From NCBI RefSeq assembly GCF_004122145.1, contig NZ_SBKQ01000013.1, forward strand, positions 1-64,000: a stretch of DNA of 64,000 nucleotides. Reading direction: 5' to 3'. This document shows, piece after piece, positions 9,212-18,078 of this stretch (the stretch's first letter is position 1; each line of letters begins with the position of its first letter). Origin of the DNA: Flavobacterium piscinae (lineage in GTDB: Bacteria > Bacteroidota > Bacteroidia > Flavobacteriales > Flavobacteriaceae). The position numbers and the translations under genes were made by a program. The notes beneath the pieces are model-generated. The model was not told the DNA's origin. It saw only the letters and a list, made by a program, of their open reading frames with translations, and did not search any database.

Positions 9212-10096
9212 TTAATTTCGTTTGTCAACACCCCATAATAATTTGTTTCGAAGTGTTTTTAGAAACGTTTCGTCATTAATTTCAACCATATTAATTTTAA
9301 ATTGTGTTTTTTTAATGGTTAAAACGGTTTCGTTATCCATTGTAGCAATTCTACTATCCAAAGAAACCAAAAACTGTGGCTCTCTACCCGAAACTTTTAA
9401 TCTGATTTCTGTTTTATCCGGAATAACTAATGGTCTCGCATTGAGGTTATGCGGAGCAATAGGTGTAATAACTAAACTTTTTACATCAGGAGTTAAAACC
9501 GGTCCGCCACAACTCAAAGAATAACCGGTGGATCCTGTTGGTGTAGATATTATAAGGCCATCTGCCCAATAGGAAGTCAAATATTCACCATTAAGGTAGG
9601 TTTCAACAGTAATCATGGAGGTAGTATCTTTACGACTAACCGAAATTTCGTTTAAGGCAAAATTAATGTCTTTGATTTCTGTGTTTTTTGGATTGCTCTC
9701 TAAACTTAATAAAGTTCGTTTGGACACACTGTAATTTTTATTTAAGATGGATTGTAAAAACAATTCAATATTTTCTTTTTGCACTTTGGCTAAAAAACCT
9801 AGTCTACCGGCATTGATGCCCAAAATAGGTATTCCTGTATTTCGAACATAAGTAATGGCTCGTAAAATGGTTCCGTCACCACCAATACTAATTAGAAGGT
9901 CAAAGCTGCTGTCTAAATCTTTATAAGTTGAAAATGTTCTGTACTCTTTTTTTAGAATTTCCTCAGCATACAAAATTTTCAAAAAGGCTTCCTCTATCAC
10001 CAATTCAACATGATTATGGTTCAAATACACAAAAATGTCCTTAATAATAGGTCGTGTATCATTTTGATAATACTGTCCGAAAATCGCAATTTTCAT
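9212..10096 (-). CDS. nadK: NAD kinase
   Basis: This encodes 294 residues, the normal size. It phosphorylates NAD to NADP in the cytoplasm. ISIGGDGT at 70-76 is the nucleotide-binding GGDGT motif, LNE at 148-150 the conserved NE motif, and TPTGSTGYSLSCGG from 185 the second conserved motif. It begins 2 bases after the stop of the CBS-domain gene, so the two are almost certainly co-transcribed and possibly translationally coupled. Confidence 0.97.
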   Translation of the reverse strand: MKIAIFGQYYQNDTRPIIKDIFVYLNHNHVELVIEEAFLKILYAEEILKKEYRTFSTYKDLDSSFDLLISIGGDGTILRAITYVRNTGIPILGINAGRLGFLAKVQKENIELFLQSILNKNYSVSKRTLLSLESNPKNTEIKDINFALNEISVSRKDTTSMITVETYLNGEYLTSYWADGLIISTPTGSTGYSLSCGGPVLTPDVKSLVITPIAPHNLNARPLVIPDKTEIRLKVSGREPQFLVSLDSRIATMDNETVLTIKKTQFKINMVEINDETFLKTLRNKLLWGVDKRN

Positions 10097-10098
10097 GC

Positions 10099-10764
10099 TT
10101 AGATATTTAAGTATTTATCTAAATAATCTGAACGTTCTTTCAAATTGTTCAAATAATTGTCCTCTTGGTGTTCTGAAACGATTTCATAATTGTATCGTCG
10201 GAAAGTCTGTATTATTTCGTTCATGCCACCCAGCGATAGTTTAATGGTAATTTCAACAAAATCAGCATTTGCCTCAGAAATAAAAACACCTAAAATCTTG
10301 CCGTTATTCGTTTCAATTATTTGTGTAACTTGGCTCATTGAAAAATCAACGGTAGGTTTTTTAACGATAATAATACCGCCTTGTTCTTTAAGAAATGGCG
10401 TTTCGGCAAAAAACTGAACAATATCGTTTAGCTCATAATAACCTAAATAATTGTTTTGTTCGTCTAAAACCGGAATTAAATTGGTGTGATTCTGTGCAAA
10501 AACCTCCAAAACATCAAGCCATATCATGTTGTTTCTGGCAAAAAAACCTTCCAAAGTGTAACGATAGTCTATTGCCGATTTGTGATTGTCAAAAGTAATG
10601 ACATCATCGGCAGCAATACTTCCAATGTAAATTCCTTCCTGCACTACCGGAAAATGAGAAAACGTTAAATCGGTAAAAAAATCTTGAATGTTTTCAATAG
10701 TTTCTTTACTGTCAAACGGTTTAAAATCATTGTTGATGTAGTTCGTTATTTCTAACATAGCCAT
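10099..10764 (-). CDS. CBS-domain protein (AcuB-like)
   Basis: This encodes 221 residues. The N-terminal two thirds hold two CBS motifs (HFPVVQEGIYIGSIAADDV and LIPVLDEQNNYLGYYELNDI), a pair that usually binds adenosine nucleotides such as AMP, ATP or NAD(P). The C-terminal part (about 140-200) looks like an ACT-type regulatory domain (GKILGVFISEANADFVEITIKL). It lies 2 bases before nadK, suggesting a link to nucleotide sensing. No target can be read from the sequence. Confidence 0.85.
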   Translation of the reverse strand: MAMLEITNYINNDFKPFDSKETIENIQDFFTDLTFSHFPVVQEGIYIGSIAADDVITFDNHKSAIDYRYTLEGFFARNNMIWLDVLEVFAQNHTNLIPVLDEQNNYLGYYELNDIVQFFAETPFLKEQGGIIIVKKPTVDFSMSQVTQIIETNNGKILGVFISEANADFVEITIKLSLGGMNEIIQTFRRYNYEIVSEHQEDNYLNNLKERSDYLDKYLNI

Positions 10765-10819
10765 TTAATTTCGTTGCAAAATAATCAAAAAATACTATAA
10801 AAGAGCATGTTTTAGTTTG

Positions 10820-10827
10820 TATTTTTG
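10820..10827 (+). promoter_or_regulatory. Promoter -7 box for pdxJ
   Basis: TATTTTTG matches TAnnTTTG and ends 32 bases before the pdxJ ATG. The -33 TTG is not evident. Confidence 0.5.
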
Positions 10828-10859
10828 CAATCATTTTCTAATTCAATCGTTTCTAATTT

Positions 10860-11573
10860 ATGACAAAGTTAAGCGTAAATATCAACAAAATTGCAACACT
10901 TCGAAATTCCAGAGGCGGAAATGTGCCAAATGTGATGCAAGTGGCCAAAGATGTGCAGCATTTTGGGGCTCATGGTGTCACCATTCATCCTCGCCCGGAC
11001 GAACGCCATATTCGTTATCAGGACGCTCGTGATTTGAAACCGATTGTTTATACTGAATTTAATATTGAAGGAAATCCGGTTCAAAAATTCATCGATTTAG
11101 TATTGGAAGTAAAGCCAACGCAAGTAACATTAGTGCCCGATGCAGATGATGCATTAACTTCAAATGCGGGTTGGGATACCATCAAAAACAAAAGTTTTTT
11201 AATAGAAGTTATTCAGGAATTTAAACGAAATGATATCCGAACTTCGATTTTTGTTGATCCGGTTTTGTCGATGATTGAAGGTGCTAAAATCACCGGTACA
11301 GACCGAATTGAATTATATACAGAAGCGTTTGCTCATCAATACAGTTTGGGAAACAAAAGTGGAATTCAACCCTACATTGAAGCAGCCGTTTTATCTAATC
11401 AATTAGAAATGGGTGTCAATGCCGGACACGATTTGAGCTTGGATAATATTCAGTTTTTTAAAGAAAATATTCCTAATTTATTAGAAGTTTCCATTGGTCA
11501 CGCACTCATTTGTGAGTCACTTTATCTCGGAATCGAAAATGTGGTGAATATGTATTTACATAAACTTAAGTAA
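10860..11573 (+). CDS. pdxJ: Pyridoxine 5'-phosphate synthase
   Basis: This encodes 237 residues, full length. PdxJ condenses 1-deoxyxylulose 5-phosphate with 3-amino-2-oxopropyl phosphate to make pyridoxine 5'-phosphate, the vitamin B6 precursor. Signatures are LSVNINKIATLRNSRGG at the N-terminus, TIHPRPDERHIR with the catalytic His43, TEFNIEG, and NAGHDLSLDN near residue 190. It is divergent from the CBS-nadK pair, with about 95 bases between. Confidence 0.97.
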   Translation: MTKLSVNINKIATLRNSRGGNVPNVMQVAKDVQHFGAHGVTIHPRPDERHIRYQDARDLKPIVYTEFNIEGNPVQKFIDLVLEVKPTQVTLVPDADDALTSNAGWDTIKNKSFLIEVIQEFKRNDIRTSIFVDPVLSMIEGAKITGTDRIELYTEAFAHQYSLGNKSGIQPYIEAAVLSNQLEMGVNAGHDLSLDNIQFFKENIPNLLEVSIGHALICESLYLGIENVVNMYLHKLK

Positions 11574-11585
11574 AATGCTTTTAGA

Positions 11586-11615
11586 CCTGAAAAGTTTTTA
11601 AAACTTCCTAGGTAT
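11586..11615. repeat. Imperfect ACCT-type palindrome after pdxJ
   Basis: ACCTGAAAAGTTTTTAAAAC is followed by TTCCTAGGT. ACCT pairs with AGGT and AAGTTTT with AAAACTT, giving an imperfect hairpin. It resembles a decayed copy of the ACCTGACAGG palindromes at 24889 and 42054. Confidence 0.5.
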
Positions 11616-11633
11616 AATTAAAAATCCGATAAA

Positions 11634-12398
11634 ATGTTATATTCAAAAATAGAAGGAGAAGGAAAGCCGCTAATTATTCTTCATGGATTTTTAGGAATGT
11701 CTGATAATTGGAAAACACTCGGCACTCAATTTGCAGAACAAGGTTTTCAAGTTCATATGCTCGATTTGCGTAATCACGGGAGAAGTTTTCATTCGAATGA
11801 ATTTAACTATACAGTAATGTCAGAGGATATTGTTGCGTACTGTAATTTCCATCAATTAAAAAAAATAGACATTATTGGGCATTCGATGGGAGGAAAAGTG
11901 GCTATGTTTTTAGCGATAAATCATTTCGAATTAATTGATAAGTTGATTGTTGCTGATATCGGTCCGAAATATTATCGACCACATCATCAAGATATTTTAA
12001 AAGGATTAAATGCAGTTGATTTTTCAGTAAAACCCGAAAGAAGTGAAGTGGAAGAAATAGTAAAGAAATACATTCCTGACTTTGGAACCCGTCAATTTTT
12101 AATGAAAAGTTTATATTGGAAAGAACCGGGGCAATTGGCATTCCGATTTAATTTGGATGTTTTTAATAAAGAAATTGAGCAGGTTGGAAAAGCTATTCCG
12201 GAAGAAGCTCATTTTGAAAAACCAACTTTGTTCATCAGAGGAGGAAACTCAAGATATATCTTAGATGAAGATTTTGAACCAATTAAAAATCAATTTTCAA
12301 ATGCTGAATTTCAAACAATTCCAAATGCAGGGCATTGGTTGCATGCCGAAAATCCAAAGCTGTTTTTTGAAATTGTGATGAAATTTTTAAAACCTTAA
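11634..12398 (+). CDS. Alpha/beta-fold hydrolase (YbfF-like esterase)
   Basis: This encodes 254 residues. HGFLGMSDNW is the oxyanion-hole region, GHSMGG at 82-87 the nucleophile elbow with Ser84, and NAGHWLHAENP holds catalytic His234; an acidic residue near 211 completes the triad. The order and the LDLRNHGRS segment match YbfF-type esterases. The substrate is unknown. No signal peptide, so cytoplasmic. Confidence 0.88.
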   Translation: MLYSKIEGEGKPLIILHGFLGMSDNWKTLGTQFAEQGFQVHMLDLRNHGRSFHSNEFNYTVMSEDIVAYCNFHQLKKIDIIGHSMGGKVAMFLAINHFELIDKLIVADIGPKYYRPHHQDILKGLNAVDFSVKPERSEVEEIVKKYIPDFGTRQFLMKSLYWKEPGQLAFRFNLDVFNKEIEQVGKAIPEEAHFEKPTLFIRGGNSRYILDEDFEPIKNQFSNAEFQTIPNAGHWLHAENPKLFFEIVMKFLKP

Positions 12399-12432
12399 TA
12401 TTTTTTTGTAATTTTAATTAAAATTTTAACGT

Positions 12433-12780
12433 ATGGGGTTATTGCTTCGAATTTTAATAACAGCTGCTTTGGTAATGCTAATTGCCCATCTTTTGCCGGG
12501 CGTTACCGTTGATAGTTTTATTCAATCTATCTATGTTGCCATTATTTTAGGTTTGTTAAATATATTTATCAAACCATTAATTGTGTTGTTCACTCTGCCC
12601 GTAACAATCCTAACTTTGGGTCTTTTTCTGCTTGTAATCAACGCTTTTATTGTTTTACTGTGTAGTAATATTGTGGGCGGTTTTCATGTAGAATCGTTTT
12701 GGACGGCATTATTTTTCAGTATAATTTTGTCGATATTTCAATCTGTCGTTTATAAGTTAACAAAAGGAGAAGAAAAATAA
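12433..12780 (+). CDS. Phage holin family (holin superfamily IV-like) membrane protein
   Basis: This encodes 115 residues with three to four hydrophobic segments (about 5-25, 30-52, 57-80, 88-108) and the conserved LGLLNIFIKPLIVLFTLPVT stretch seen in the widespread 'phage holin family' small membrane proteins. Despite that name, no phage gene is nearby, and chromosomal members have unknown function. It starts 34 bases after the hydrolase gene. Confidence 0.8.
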   Translation: MGLLLRILITAALVMLIAHLLPGVTVDSFIQSIYVAIILGLLNIFIKPLIVLFTLPVTILTLGLFLLVINAFIVLLCSNIVGGFHVESFWTALFFSIILSIFQSVVYKLTKGEEK

Positions 12781-12814
12781 CTACGCTGAATTGTTAAAAT
12801 TCAAGTAATTACTA

Positions 12815-12845
12815 TTGGTTGGGTGGTGAAAAAGTTGTACTTTTG
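12815..12845 (+). promoter_or_regulatory. Promoter of tig
   Basis: TTG at 12815, a 20-base spacer and TACTTTTG at 12838-12845 match the Bacteroidota consensus. The region also carries a dyad: GGGTGG at 12821 with CCACCC at 12846, and AAAAG/CTTTT inside it, so the -7 box lies in a possible operator or transcript-leader hairpin. Confidence 0.75.
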
Positions 12846-12872
12846 CCACCCAATTTTAGTATATAAATAGAA

Positions 12873-14198
12873 ATGAATATCACAAGAACAAATGTGGATG
12901 CTTTGAATGCGGTGGTTACCGTGGCGGTTTCCAAAAATGATTATGCTTCTAAAGTAGAAAAAGTATTGGCAGATTATCGAAAAAATGCTTTAATTCCAGG
13001 ATTTAGAAAAGGAGCAGTGCCAATGAGTTTAATTCAGAAACAATATGGAAAAGCCGTGTTGTTGGAAGAAGTAAACAAAGTATTACAAGAAAACTTAAAC
13101 AACTATTTAGTTGAAGAAAAATTAGATATTTTAGGGAATCCGCTTCCAAAAGTTACAGAAGATTTCGATTGGAATAAAGAAGATTTTACATTTGATTTCG
13201 AGTTAGGATTAGCTCCGGAATTTTCAGTGGATTTGTCTGCAAAAAATAACATTACAGCGTTCAAAATTATTGCGGATGATAAAATGTTGAACGATCAAGT
13301 AGAACGAATCCAAAAACAATATGGAAAATTAATTTCGAAAGATACAGTAGAAGAAGGTGACGATTTAAATGTTACGTTCTCAAACGAAGTAAACGGAATC
13401 AATAGTACAACTTCTATTTCTTTGGATGTTTTTAAAGACAAAAAAACTGCCAAAAAATTCATCGGCAAAAAAGTGGGGGATGTAATCGAAATTGGAACCA
13501 AAGGGTTGTTTGATGACGATCATAAACTAATGGATTATTTAAAAGTTGATCACGATTTAGTACATGGTTTGGATATTGAAGTTTCAGCTAAAATTGAAGG
13601 GATTACAACCAGTGAAAAAGCAGAATTAAATCAAGAATTGTTTGATAAATTATTTGGAGAAGGAAATGTAACTTCAGTTGATGGCGTAAAAGCAAAAATC
13701 AAAGAAGATGCTGAAAAACAATTTGCTCAACAAGCGGATCAAAAATTCTTAAATGATGTAACCGAATTTTTATTGGAAAGCACCAAGTTTGACTTACCCT
13801 CTGAATTTTTAATCAAATGGTTACAAAACGCAGGTGAAAAACCTTTGACAGAAGAAGAGGCAAGAGAAGAATTCGCCAAATCAGAAAGAGGTCTTCGTTA
13901 CCAATTGATTGAAGGTAAGATTATGACAGAGAATAACTTACAAATTACTTTTGAGGATTTGAAAGCATTCACTTCAGAATTAATTAAAAAACAAATGGCT
14001 CAATTTGGTCAAATGAATCCAACTCAGGAAGATATTGACGGAATCGTAGCCCGCGTACTTTCTAACCAAGACGAAGTAAAAAGATTGTCTGAACAAGTGA
14101 TGAGCGAAAAGATGTTAGGTCTTTTTAAAGAGAAAGTTAAAGTAAAGACAAAAGAAGTTTCTTACGAACAGTTCGTTAAAGAAATGTACGGAGAATAA
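12873..14198 (+). CDS. tig: Trigger factor
   Basis: This encodes 441 residues. Trigger factor is the ribosome-bound chaperone at the nascent-chain exit. The ribosome-docking signature GFRKG is at 43-47. A divergent FKBP-like PPIase segment (about 150-240) follows, then the helical chaperone domain with the conserved DLPSEFLIKWL region. Its own promoter precedes it. The tig-clpP-clpX order matches the common chaperone/protease cluster. Confidence 0.95.
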   Translation: MNITRTNVDALNAVVTVAVSKNDYASKVEKVLADYRKNALIPGFRKGAVPMSLIQKQYGKAVLLEEVNKVLQENLNNYLVEEKLDILGNPLPKVTEDFDWNKEDFTFDFELGLAPEFSVDLSAKNNITAFKIIADDKMLNDQVERIQKQYGKLISKDTVEEGDDLNVTFSNEVNGINSTTSISLDVFKDKKTAKKFIGKKVGDVIEIGTKGLFDDDHKLMDYLKVDHDLVHGLDIEVSAKIEGITTSEKAELNQELFDKLFGEGNVTSVDGVKAKIKEDAEKQFAQQADQKFLNDVTEFLLESTKFDLPSEFLIKWLQNAGEKPLTEEEAREEFAKSERGLRYQLIEGKIMTENNLQITFEDLKAFTSELIKKQMAQFGQMNPTQEDIDGIVARVLSNQDEVKRLSEQVMSEKMLGLFKEKVKVKTKEVSYEQFVKEMYGE

Positions 14199-14217
14199 GA
14201 ATTTTCAAAAAAAGTAG

Positions 14218-14225
14218 TATATTTG
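14218..14225 (+). promoter_or_regulatory. Promoter -7 box and leader hairpin before clpP
   Basis: TATATTTG fits TAnnTTTG. Immediately after it, at 14227-14248, an 8-bp stem (GCGTCGAA with TTTGACGC) precedes TCTTTT. This hairpin could end tig transcripts or form the clpP leader. Confidence 0.5.
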
Positions 14226-14293
14226 GGCGTCGAATGTTAATTTGACGCTCTTTTAGGTTTAAATGAGCAAATAAAAAAAACAGCTATTTTAAA

Positions 14294-14953
14294 ATGAACT
14301 TCGGAAAAGAATTTAAAAAATTTGCTACCAAACACCACGGTGTGAATAGCATGTATTACGATAAAATTGTAAGTGGAATGACCCCTTACATCATTGAAGA
14401 ACGTCAACTAAATGTTTCACAGTTAGACGTTTTTTCTCGTTTAATGATGGACAGAATTATCTTCTTGGGAACAGGAGTAGATGATTATGTAGCCAATATT
14501 ATTCAAGCACAATTGTTGTTTTTAGAAAGTGTTGATGCTTCTAAAGACATTCAAATATATATTAATTCACCGGGCGGAAGTGTCTATGCAGGATTGGGGA
14601 TTTATGATACCATGCAGTATGTAAAACCTGATGTAGCCACAATTTGCACAGGTATGGCCGCTTCTATGGGAGCTGTTTTATTGTGTGCCGGTGCCGAAGG
14701 AAAGCGTTCAGCATTACCGCATTCAAGAGTTATGATTCATCAACCTTCAGGAGGAGCACAAGGTGTTGCAACTGATATGGAAATCAACTTAAAAGAAATG
14801 TTGAAACTAAAAGACGAGCTCTATCAAATTATTGCTAATCATTCCGGACAATCATTTGAAAAAGTGTATAAAGATTCAGAACGCGATTATTGGATGATTG
14901 CCGATGAAGCTAAAGAATACGGGATGATTGATGAAGTTTTAAGAAGAAAATAG
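14294..14953 (+). CDS. clpP: ATP-dependent Clp protease proteolytic subunit
   Basis: This encodes 219 residues. ClpP forms the 14-subunit proteolytic chamber fed by ClpX. The catalytic triad is complete: Ser124 in GMAASMGA, His149 in MIHQPSGG and Asp198 in SERDYWM. The N-terminus (about 25 residues before [12 protein letters not shown]) looks like a propeptide of the bacteroidete type. clpX follows 56 bases later after an inverted repeat. Confidence 0.97.
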   Translation: MNFGKEFKKFATKHHGVNSMYYDKIVSGMTPYIIEERQLNVSQLDVFSRLMMDRIIFLGTGVDDYVANIIQAQLLFLESVDASKDIQIYINSPGGSVYAGLGIYDTMQYVKPDVATICTGMAASMGAVLLCAGAEGKRSALPHSRVMIHQPSGGAQGVATDMEINLKEMLKLKDELYQIIANHSGQSFEKVYKDSERDYWMIADEAKEYGMIDEVLRRK

Positions 14954-14957
14954 TTTT

Positions 14958-14988
14958 AGGTGAATTTTTTACCAATTCACATTCACCT
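14958..14988 (+). other. Inverted repeat between clpP and clpX
   Basis: AGGTGAAT at 14958-14965 is the exact complement of ATTCACCT at 14981-14988. There is no T run after it, so an attenuator or mRNA-stability hairpin fits better than a true terminator. Confidence 0.5.
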
Positions 14989-15009
14989 TTAACCCATTAC
15001 CATAAAAAT

Positions 15010-16242
15010 ATGGCAAAAGAAATGTTGGAATGTTCTTTCTGCGGAAGAAAGAAACCCGAAACAAATTTGTTAATCGCCGGTATCGATGCTCACATTTGTG
15101 ACAAATGTATTGATCAGGCACACGGCATTGTTTTAGAAGAACTAAAGCAGAGCAAGCATTCGCATGGTTTGGGCGATTTGGTGCTCAAAAAACCAAAAGA
15201 AATTCGTTCTTTTCTAGATCAATATGTAATTGGACAAGACCAAACTAAAAAAGTTATGTCTGTTGCTGTTTACAACCATTATAAAAGATTGATGCAGAAA
15301 AATCATGATGACGAAGTTGAAATTGAAAAAAGCAACATCATCATGGTGGGACAAACCGGAACAGGAAAAACATTGGTGGCTAAAACCATTGCCAAAATGT
15401 TGAATGTACCGCTGACTATTGTAGATGCAACGGTATTAACAGAAGCTGGCTATGTTGGTGAAGATGTGGAAAGTATTTTAACACGTTTACTACAAGTAGC
15501 CGATTATGATGTAGCAAAAGCGGAGAGAGGAATTGTATTTATTGATGAAATTGATAAAATTGCTCGTAAAAGCGATAATCCATCCATTACCAGAGACGTT
15601 TCAGGTGAAGGAGTTCAGCAAGCATTATTAAAATTGTTGGAAGGAACCGTTGTGAATGTTCCGCCAAAAGGAGGGAGAAAACATCCTGATCAAAAATTTA
15701 TTGAAGTAAACACACAAAATATTCTTTTCATTGCCGGCGGAGCTTTTGATGGTATCGAACGCATTATTTCCAAACGATTAAATCGTCAAGCAGTGGGATA
15801 CAGTGTTTCGGCTAATTTAGATCAAATTGATAAGGACAATTTGATGCAATACATCATCCCAAAAGACATTAAAGATTTTGGATTGATACCAGAAATTATT
15901 GGTCGACTTCCTGTTTTATCCTACATGAATCCATTAGACCGAGAAACCCTTCGTTCCATTTTAACTGAGCCAAAAAATGCTCTTATCAAACAGTATAAGA
16001 AGTTGTTTGAAATGGATGGTGTAGATTTCTCTATTTCAGAAGAAGCTTTGGATTATATTGTAGATAAAGCCTTAGAATACAAATTAGGAGCTCGCGGTTT
16101 ACGTTCGCTTTGCGAAGCCATTTTAACGGATGCTATGTATGATTTGCCAAGCTCAGATGAAAAAACACTGCATATCGAAAAAAGTTATGCCGAACATACG
16201 TTAAACAAAAACATGTTACAACGATTAAAAGCTGTTTCTTAG
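15010..16242 (+). CDS. clpX: ATP-dependent Clp protease ATP-binding subunit ClpX
   Basis: This encodes 410 residues. ClpX is the hexameric AAA+ unfoldase that delivers proteins to ClpP. The N-terminal C4 zinc finger has Cys8, Cys11, Cys30 and Cys33. Walker A is GQTGTGKT at 114-121, the pore loop is GYVG at 147-150, Walker B is IVFIDEID at 175-182, and the RKH loop is present in GGRKHPDQ. A convergent terminator follows. Confidence 0.97.
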   Translation: MAKEMLECSFCGRKKPETNLLIAGIDAHICDKCIDQAHGIVLEELKQSKHSHGLGDLVLKKPKEIRSFLDQYVIGQDQTKKVMSVAVYNHYKRLMQKNHDDEVEIEKSNIIMVGQTGTGKTLVAKTIAKMLNVPLTIVDATVLTEAGYVGEDVESILTRLLQVADYDVAKAERGIVFIDEIDKIARKSDNPSITRDVSGEGVQQALLKLLEGTVVNVPPKGGRKHPDQKFIEVNTQNILFIAGGAFDGIERIISKRLNRQAVGYSVSANLDQIDKDNLMQYIIPKDIKDFGLIPEIIGRLPVLSYMNPLDRETLRSILTEPKNALIKQYKKLFEMDGVDFSISEEALDYIVDKALEYKLGARGLRSLCEAILTDAMYDLPSSDEKTLHIEKSYAEHTLNKNMLQRLKAVS

Positions 16243-16261
16243 AATTACAAACTATACTAAA

Positions 16262-16426
16262 TTAAACTAATCCTGAAGTTTTTGCTTCAGGATTTTTTTG
16301 TGGAATTATTTGATGATTTTCTTTTTGAATTGGAACTTCACATCGTCTACCGGGTCCACAACCAAGTCTTCTTGGTCCACAAGAATAGAATGTGATTAAA
16401 AGTAGAAGTATAACTAATTTTTTCAT
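16262..16426 (-). CDS. Small Cys-rich lipoprotein, hypothetical
   Basis: This encodes 54 residues from the ATG at 16426. MKKLVILLLLITFYSC is a lipoprotein signal with lipobox FYSC, so Cys16 would be acylated. Two more Cys follow (Cys23 and Cys29) in an Arg/Gly/Pro cluster, then a polar tail. The ATG lies one base after the stop of the GH3-family gene, which argues for a real, coupled gene. Its last codons run through the clpX terminator hairpin. Function unknown. Confidence 0.65.
   Translation of the reverse strand: MKKLVILLLLITFYSCGPRRLGCGPGRRCEVPIQKENHQIIPQKNPEAKTSGLV
16269..16299 (+). terminator. Terminator after clpX
   Basis: A perfect 10-bp stem, AATCCTGAAG with CTTCAGGATT, has a five-base loop and is followed by seven T residues. 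It overlaps the 3' codons of the small minus-strand lipoprotein gene. Confidence 0.9.
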
Positions 16427-16427
16427 A

Positions 16428-17954
16428 TTAAATCTGTTCCGCAAACTGCATCCGTAATAATTGCTCCAAATAAGTACGCTCGTTGGATAATCTCGGAATT
16501 TTATGTTGTCCGCCCAATTTATCTCGTTCTTTTAACCAATCATAGAATAAATTTGGTCGGGCAACATTAATAATTAACGGATTTAAAGTCATATTATTAC
16601 GTCTTTTCGCTTCATAATCCGAATTGAGTGATTGTAATGTATCGTCAAGCATTTTTTTGAAATAGTTAATGTTTTCCGGTGATTTTTTAAATTCAATCAT
16701 CCATTCATGAGCTCCTTTTTCTTTTCCATCCATAAAAACAGGAGCAACCGTATAATCAACTACTTCTGATTGCGTTTCATGGCAAGCTTTAGCTATGGCT
16801 TGATCGGTATTTTCCACTATAAGTTCCTCTCCGAATACATTGATGTAATGTTTTGTTCTTCCGGTAACTCTGATTCGATAAGGATTTAAAGAAGTAAACC
16901 GAACCGTATCACCTATCATATAACGCCATAAACCGGAATTGGTTGTAATTACAACCGCATAATTCTTAAACAATTCTACTTCGGCTAAGCGTACAATTTT
17001 TTGCTCCGTTGTACCAAATGTATCCATCGGAATGAATTCATAGAAAATTCCGTAGTCCAGCATCAGGAGTAAGTCGTTTGAATTATTCAAATCCTGAATG
17101 GCAAAAAAACCTTCGGAAGCATTATAAATTTCGTAATAATTAAAATCATTACTCGGAAACAATTTTTGATACTGTTCACGATAGGGGTCAAAACTCACAC
17201 CACCATGAAAGTAAACTTCGGCATGCGGCCAAATTTCTAATAAATTAGTTTTGCCCGTTTCTTCTAATACTTTATTAAGCAAAACCAACATCCAGGAAGG
17301 CACGCCGGCCAAACTGGTAACATCCTCATAAATGGTCTCTTGAACAATTGCCATTAGTTTAATTTCCCAATCGCCCATAAGTGAAACGCGGTTGGAGGGT
17401 GTTGAACTAAATTCAGCCCAAATCGGCATATTATCAATCAAAATAGCAGATAAATCACCAAAAAAAGTATTATTATCTTCATAAAGTTCTTTACTTCCAC
17501 CCAAGCGAAGACTTTTACCGACAAACAACTGCGAATCTTCATTATTGTTTAAATATAAACTCAATAAGTCTTTACTCGCTTTGTAATGACAGTTTTCAAG
17601 TGATTCATTGCTCACCGGAATAAACTTGCTTTTGGCATTGGTCGTTCCGCTTGATTTGGCAAACCATTTGATGGAAGTTGGCCAAAAAATATTTTGCATA
17701 CCTTTCCGCGTCTGTTCTATCATAGGTTCTAAATCTTCATAGGTAGAAACCGGAACCCGTTCGGAAAAAGTTTGGTAATTTTTGATGGTATTAAAATCAT
17801 ATTGCCTACCCAACATGGTGTTTTCCGATATTTTGAGAAGAGAAAGAAGTAATTCTTCTTGCACTTCATTGGGATATTTCATAAACAATTCAATTTGATG
17901 AATCCGTTTTTTTAAGATCCAAGTAGCAATCGAATTGATAATGGGTAGTGGCAT
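16428..17954 (-). CDS. GH3 auxin-responsive promoter family protein (acyl-adenylating)
   Basis: This encodes 508 residues. GH3 proteins belong to the firefly-luciferase adenylating superfamily; plant members join amino acids to jasmonate or auxin. The phosphate-binding motif SSGTTNAKSKFIPV starts at 101, and later motifs (YNASEGFFAIQD, LWRYMIGDTVRF, GRTKHYINVFGEE) complete the adenylation site. The bacterial substrate is unknown. It is followed by a coupled lipoprotein gene one base downstream. Confidence 0.9.
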   Translation of the reverse strand: MPLPIINSIATWILKKRIHQIELFMKYPNEVQEELLLSLLKISENTMLGRQYDFNTIKNYQTFSERVPVSTYEDLEPMIEQTRKGMQNIFWPTSIKWFAKSSGTTNAKSKFIPVSNESLENCHYKASKDLLSLYLNNNEDSQLFVGKSLRLGGSKELYEDNNTFFGDLSAILIDNMPIWAEFSSTPSNRVSLMGDWEIKLMAIVQETIYEDVTSLAGVPSWMLVLLNKVLEETGKTNLLEIWPHAEVYFHGGVSFDPYREQYQKLFPSNDFNYYEIYNASEGFFAIQDLNNSNDLLLMLDYGIFYEFIPMDTFGTTEQKIVRLAEVELFKNYAVVITTNSGLWRYMIGDTVRFTSLNPYRIRVTGRTKHYINVFGEELIVENTDQAIAKACHETQSEVVDYTVAPVFMDGKEKGAHEWMIEFKKSPENINYFKKMLDDTLQSLNSDYEAKRRNNMTLNPLIINVARPNLFYDWLKERDKLGGQHKIPRLSNERTYLEQLLRMQFAEQI

Positions 17955-18000
17955 TTTTATCTATTTATTAATATGCTGTTTGATTTGAAAATTAAAAATA

Positions 18001-18026
18001 CAAACCTAACTTTACAGCTTCACCAA
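18001..18026 (-). promoter_or_regulatory. Promoter of the GH3-lipoprotein pair
   Basis: On the minus strand TAGGTTTG (18008 to 18001) fits TAnnTTTG. A TTG lies 15 bases upstream, slightly closer than the usual spacing. It is 46 bases before the ATG. Confidence 0.5.
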
Positions 18027-18078
18027 AAATAATGATTTTTGGGAAACGATGAACTTTAATTGACAAACTTTCTCTTTT

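Noticed and set aside
12433..12780. Holin-like protein as a sign of prophage
   Set aside because: No other phage gene, integrase or attachment site is near; the family is common in ordinary chromosomes.
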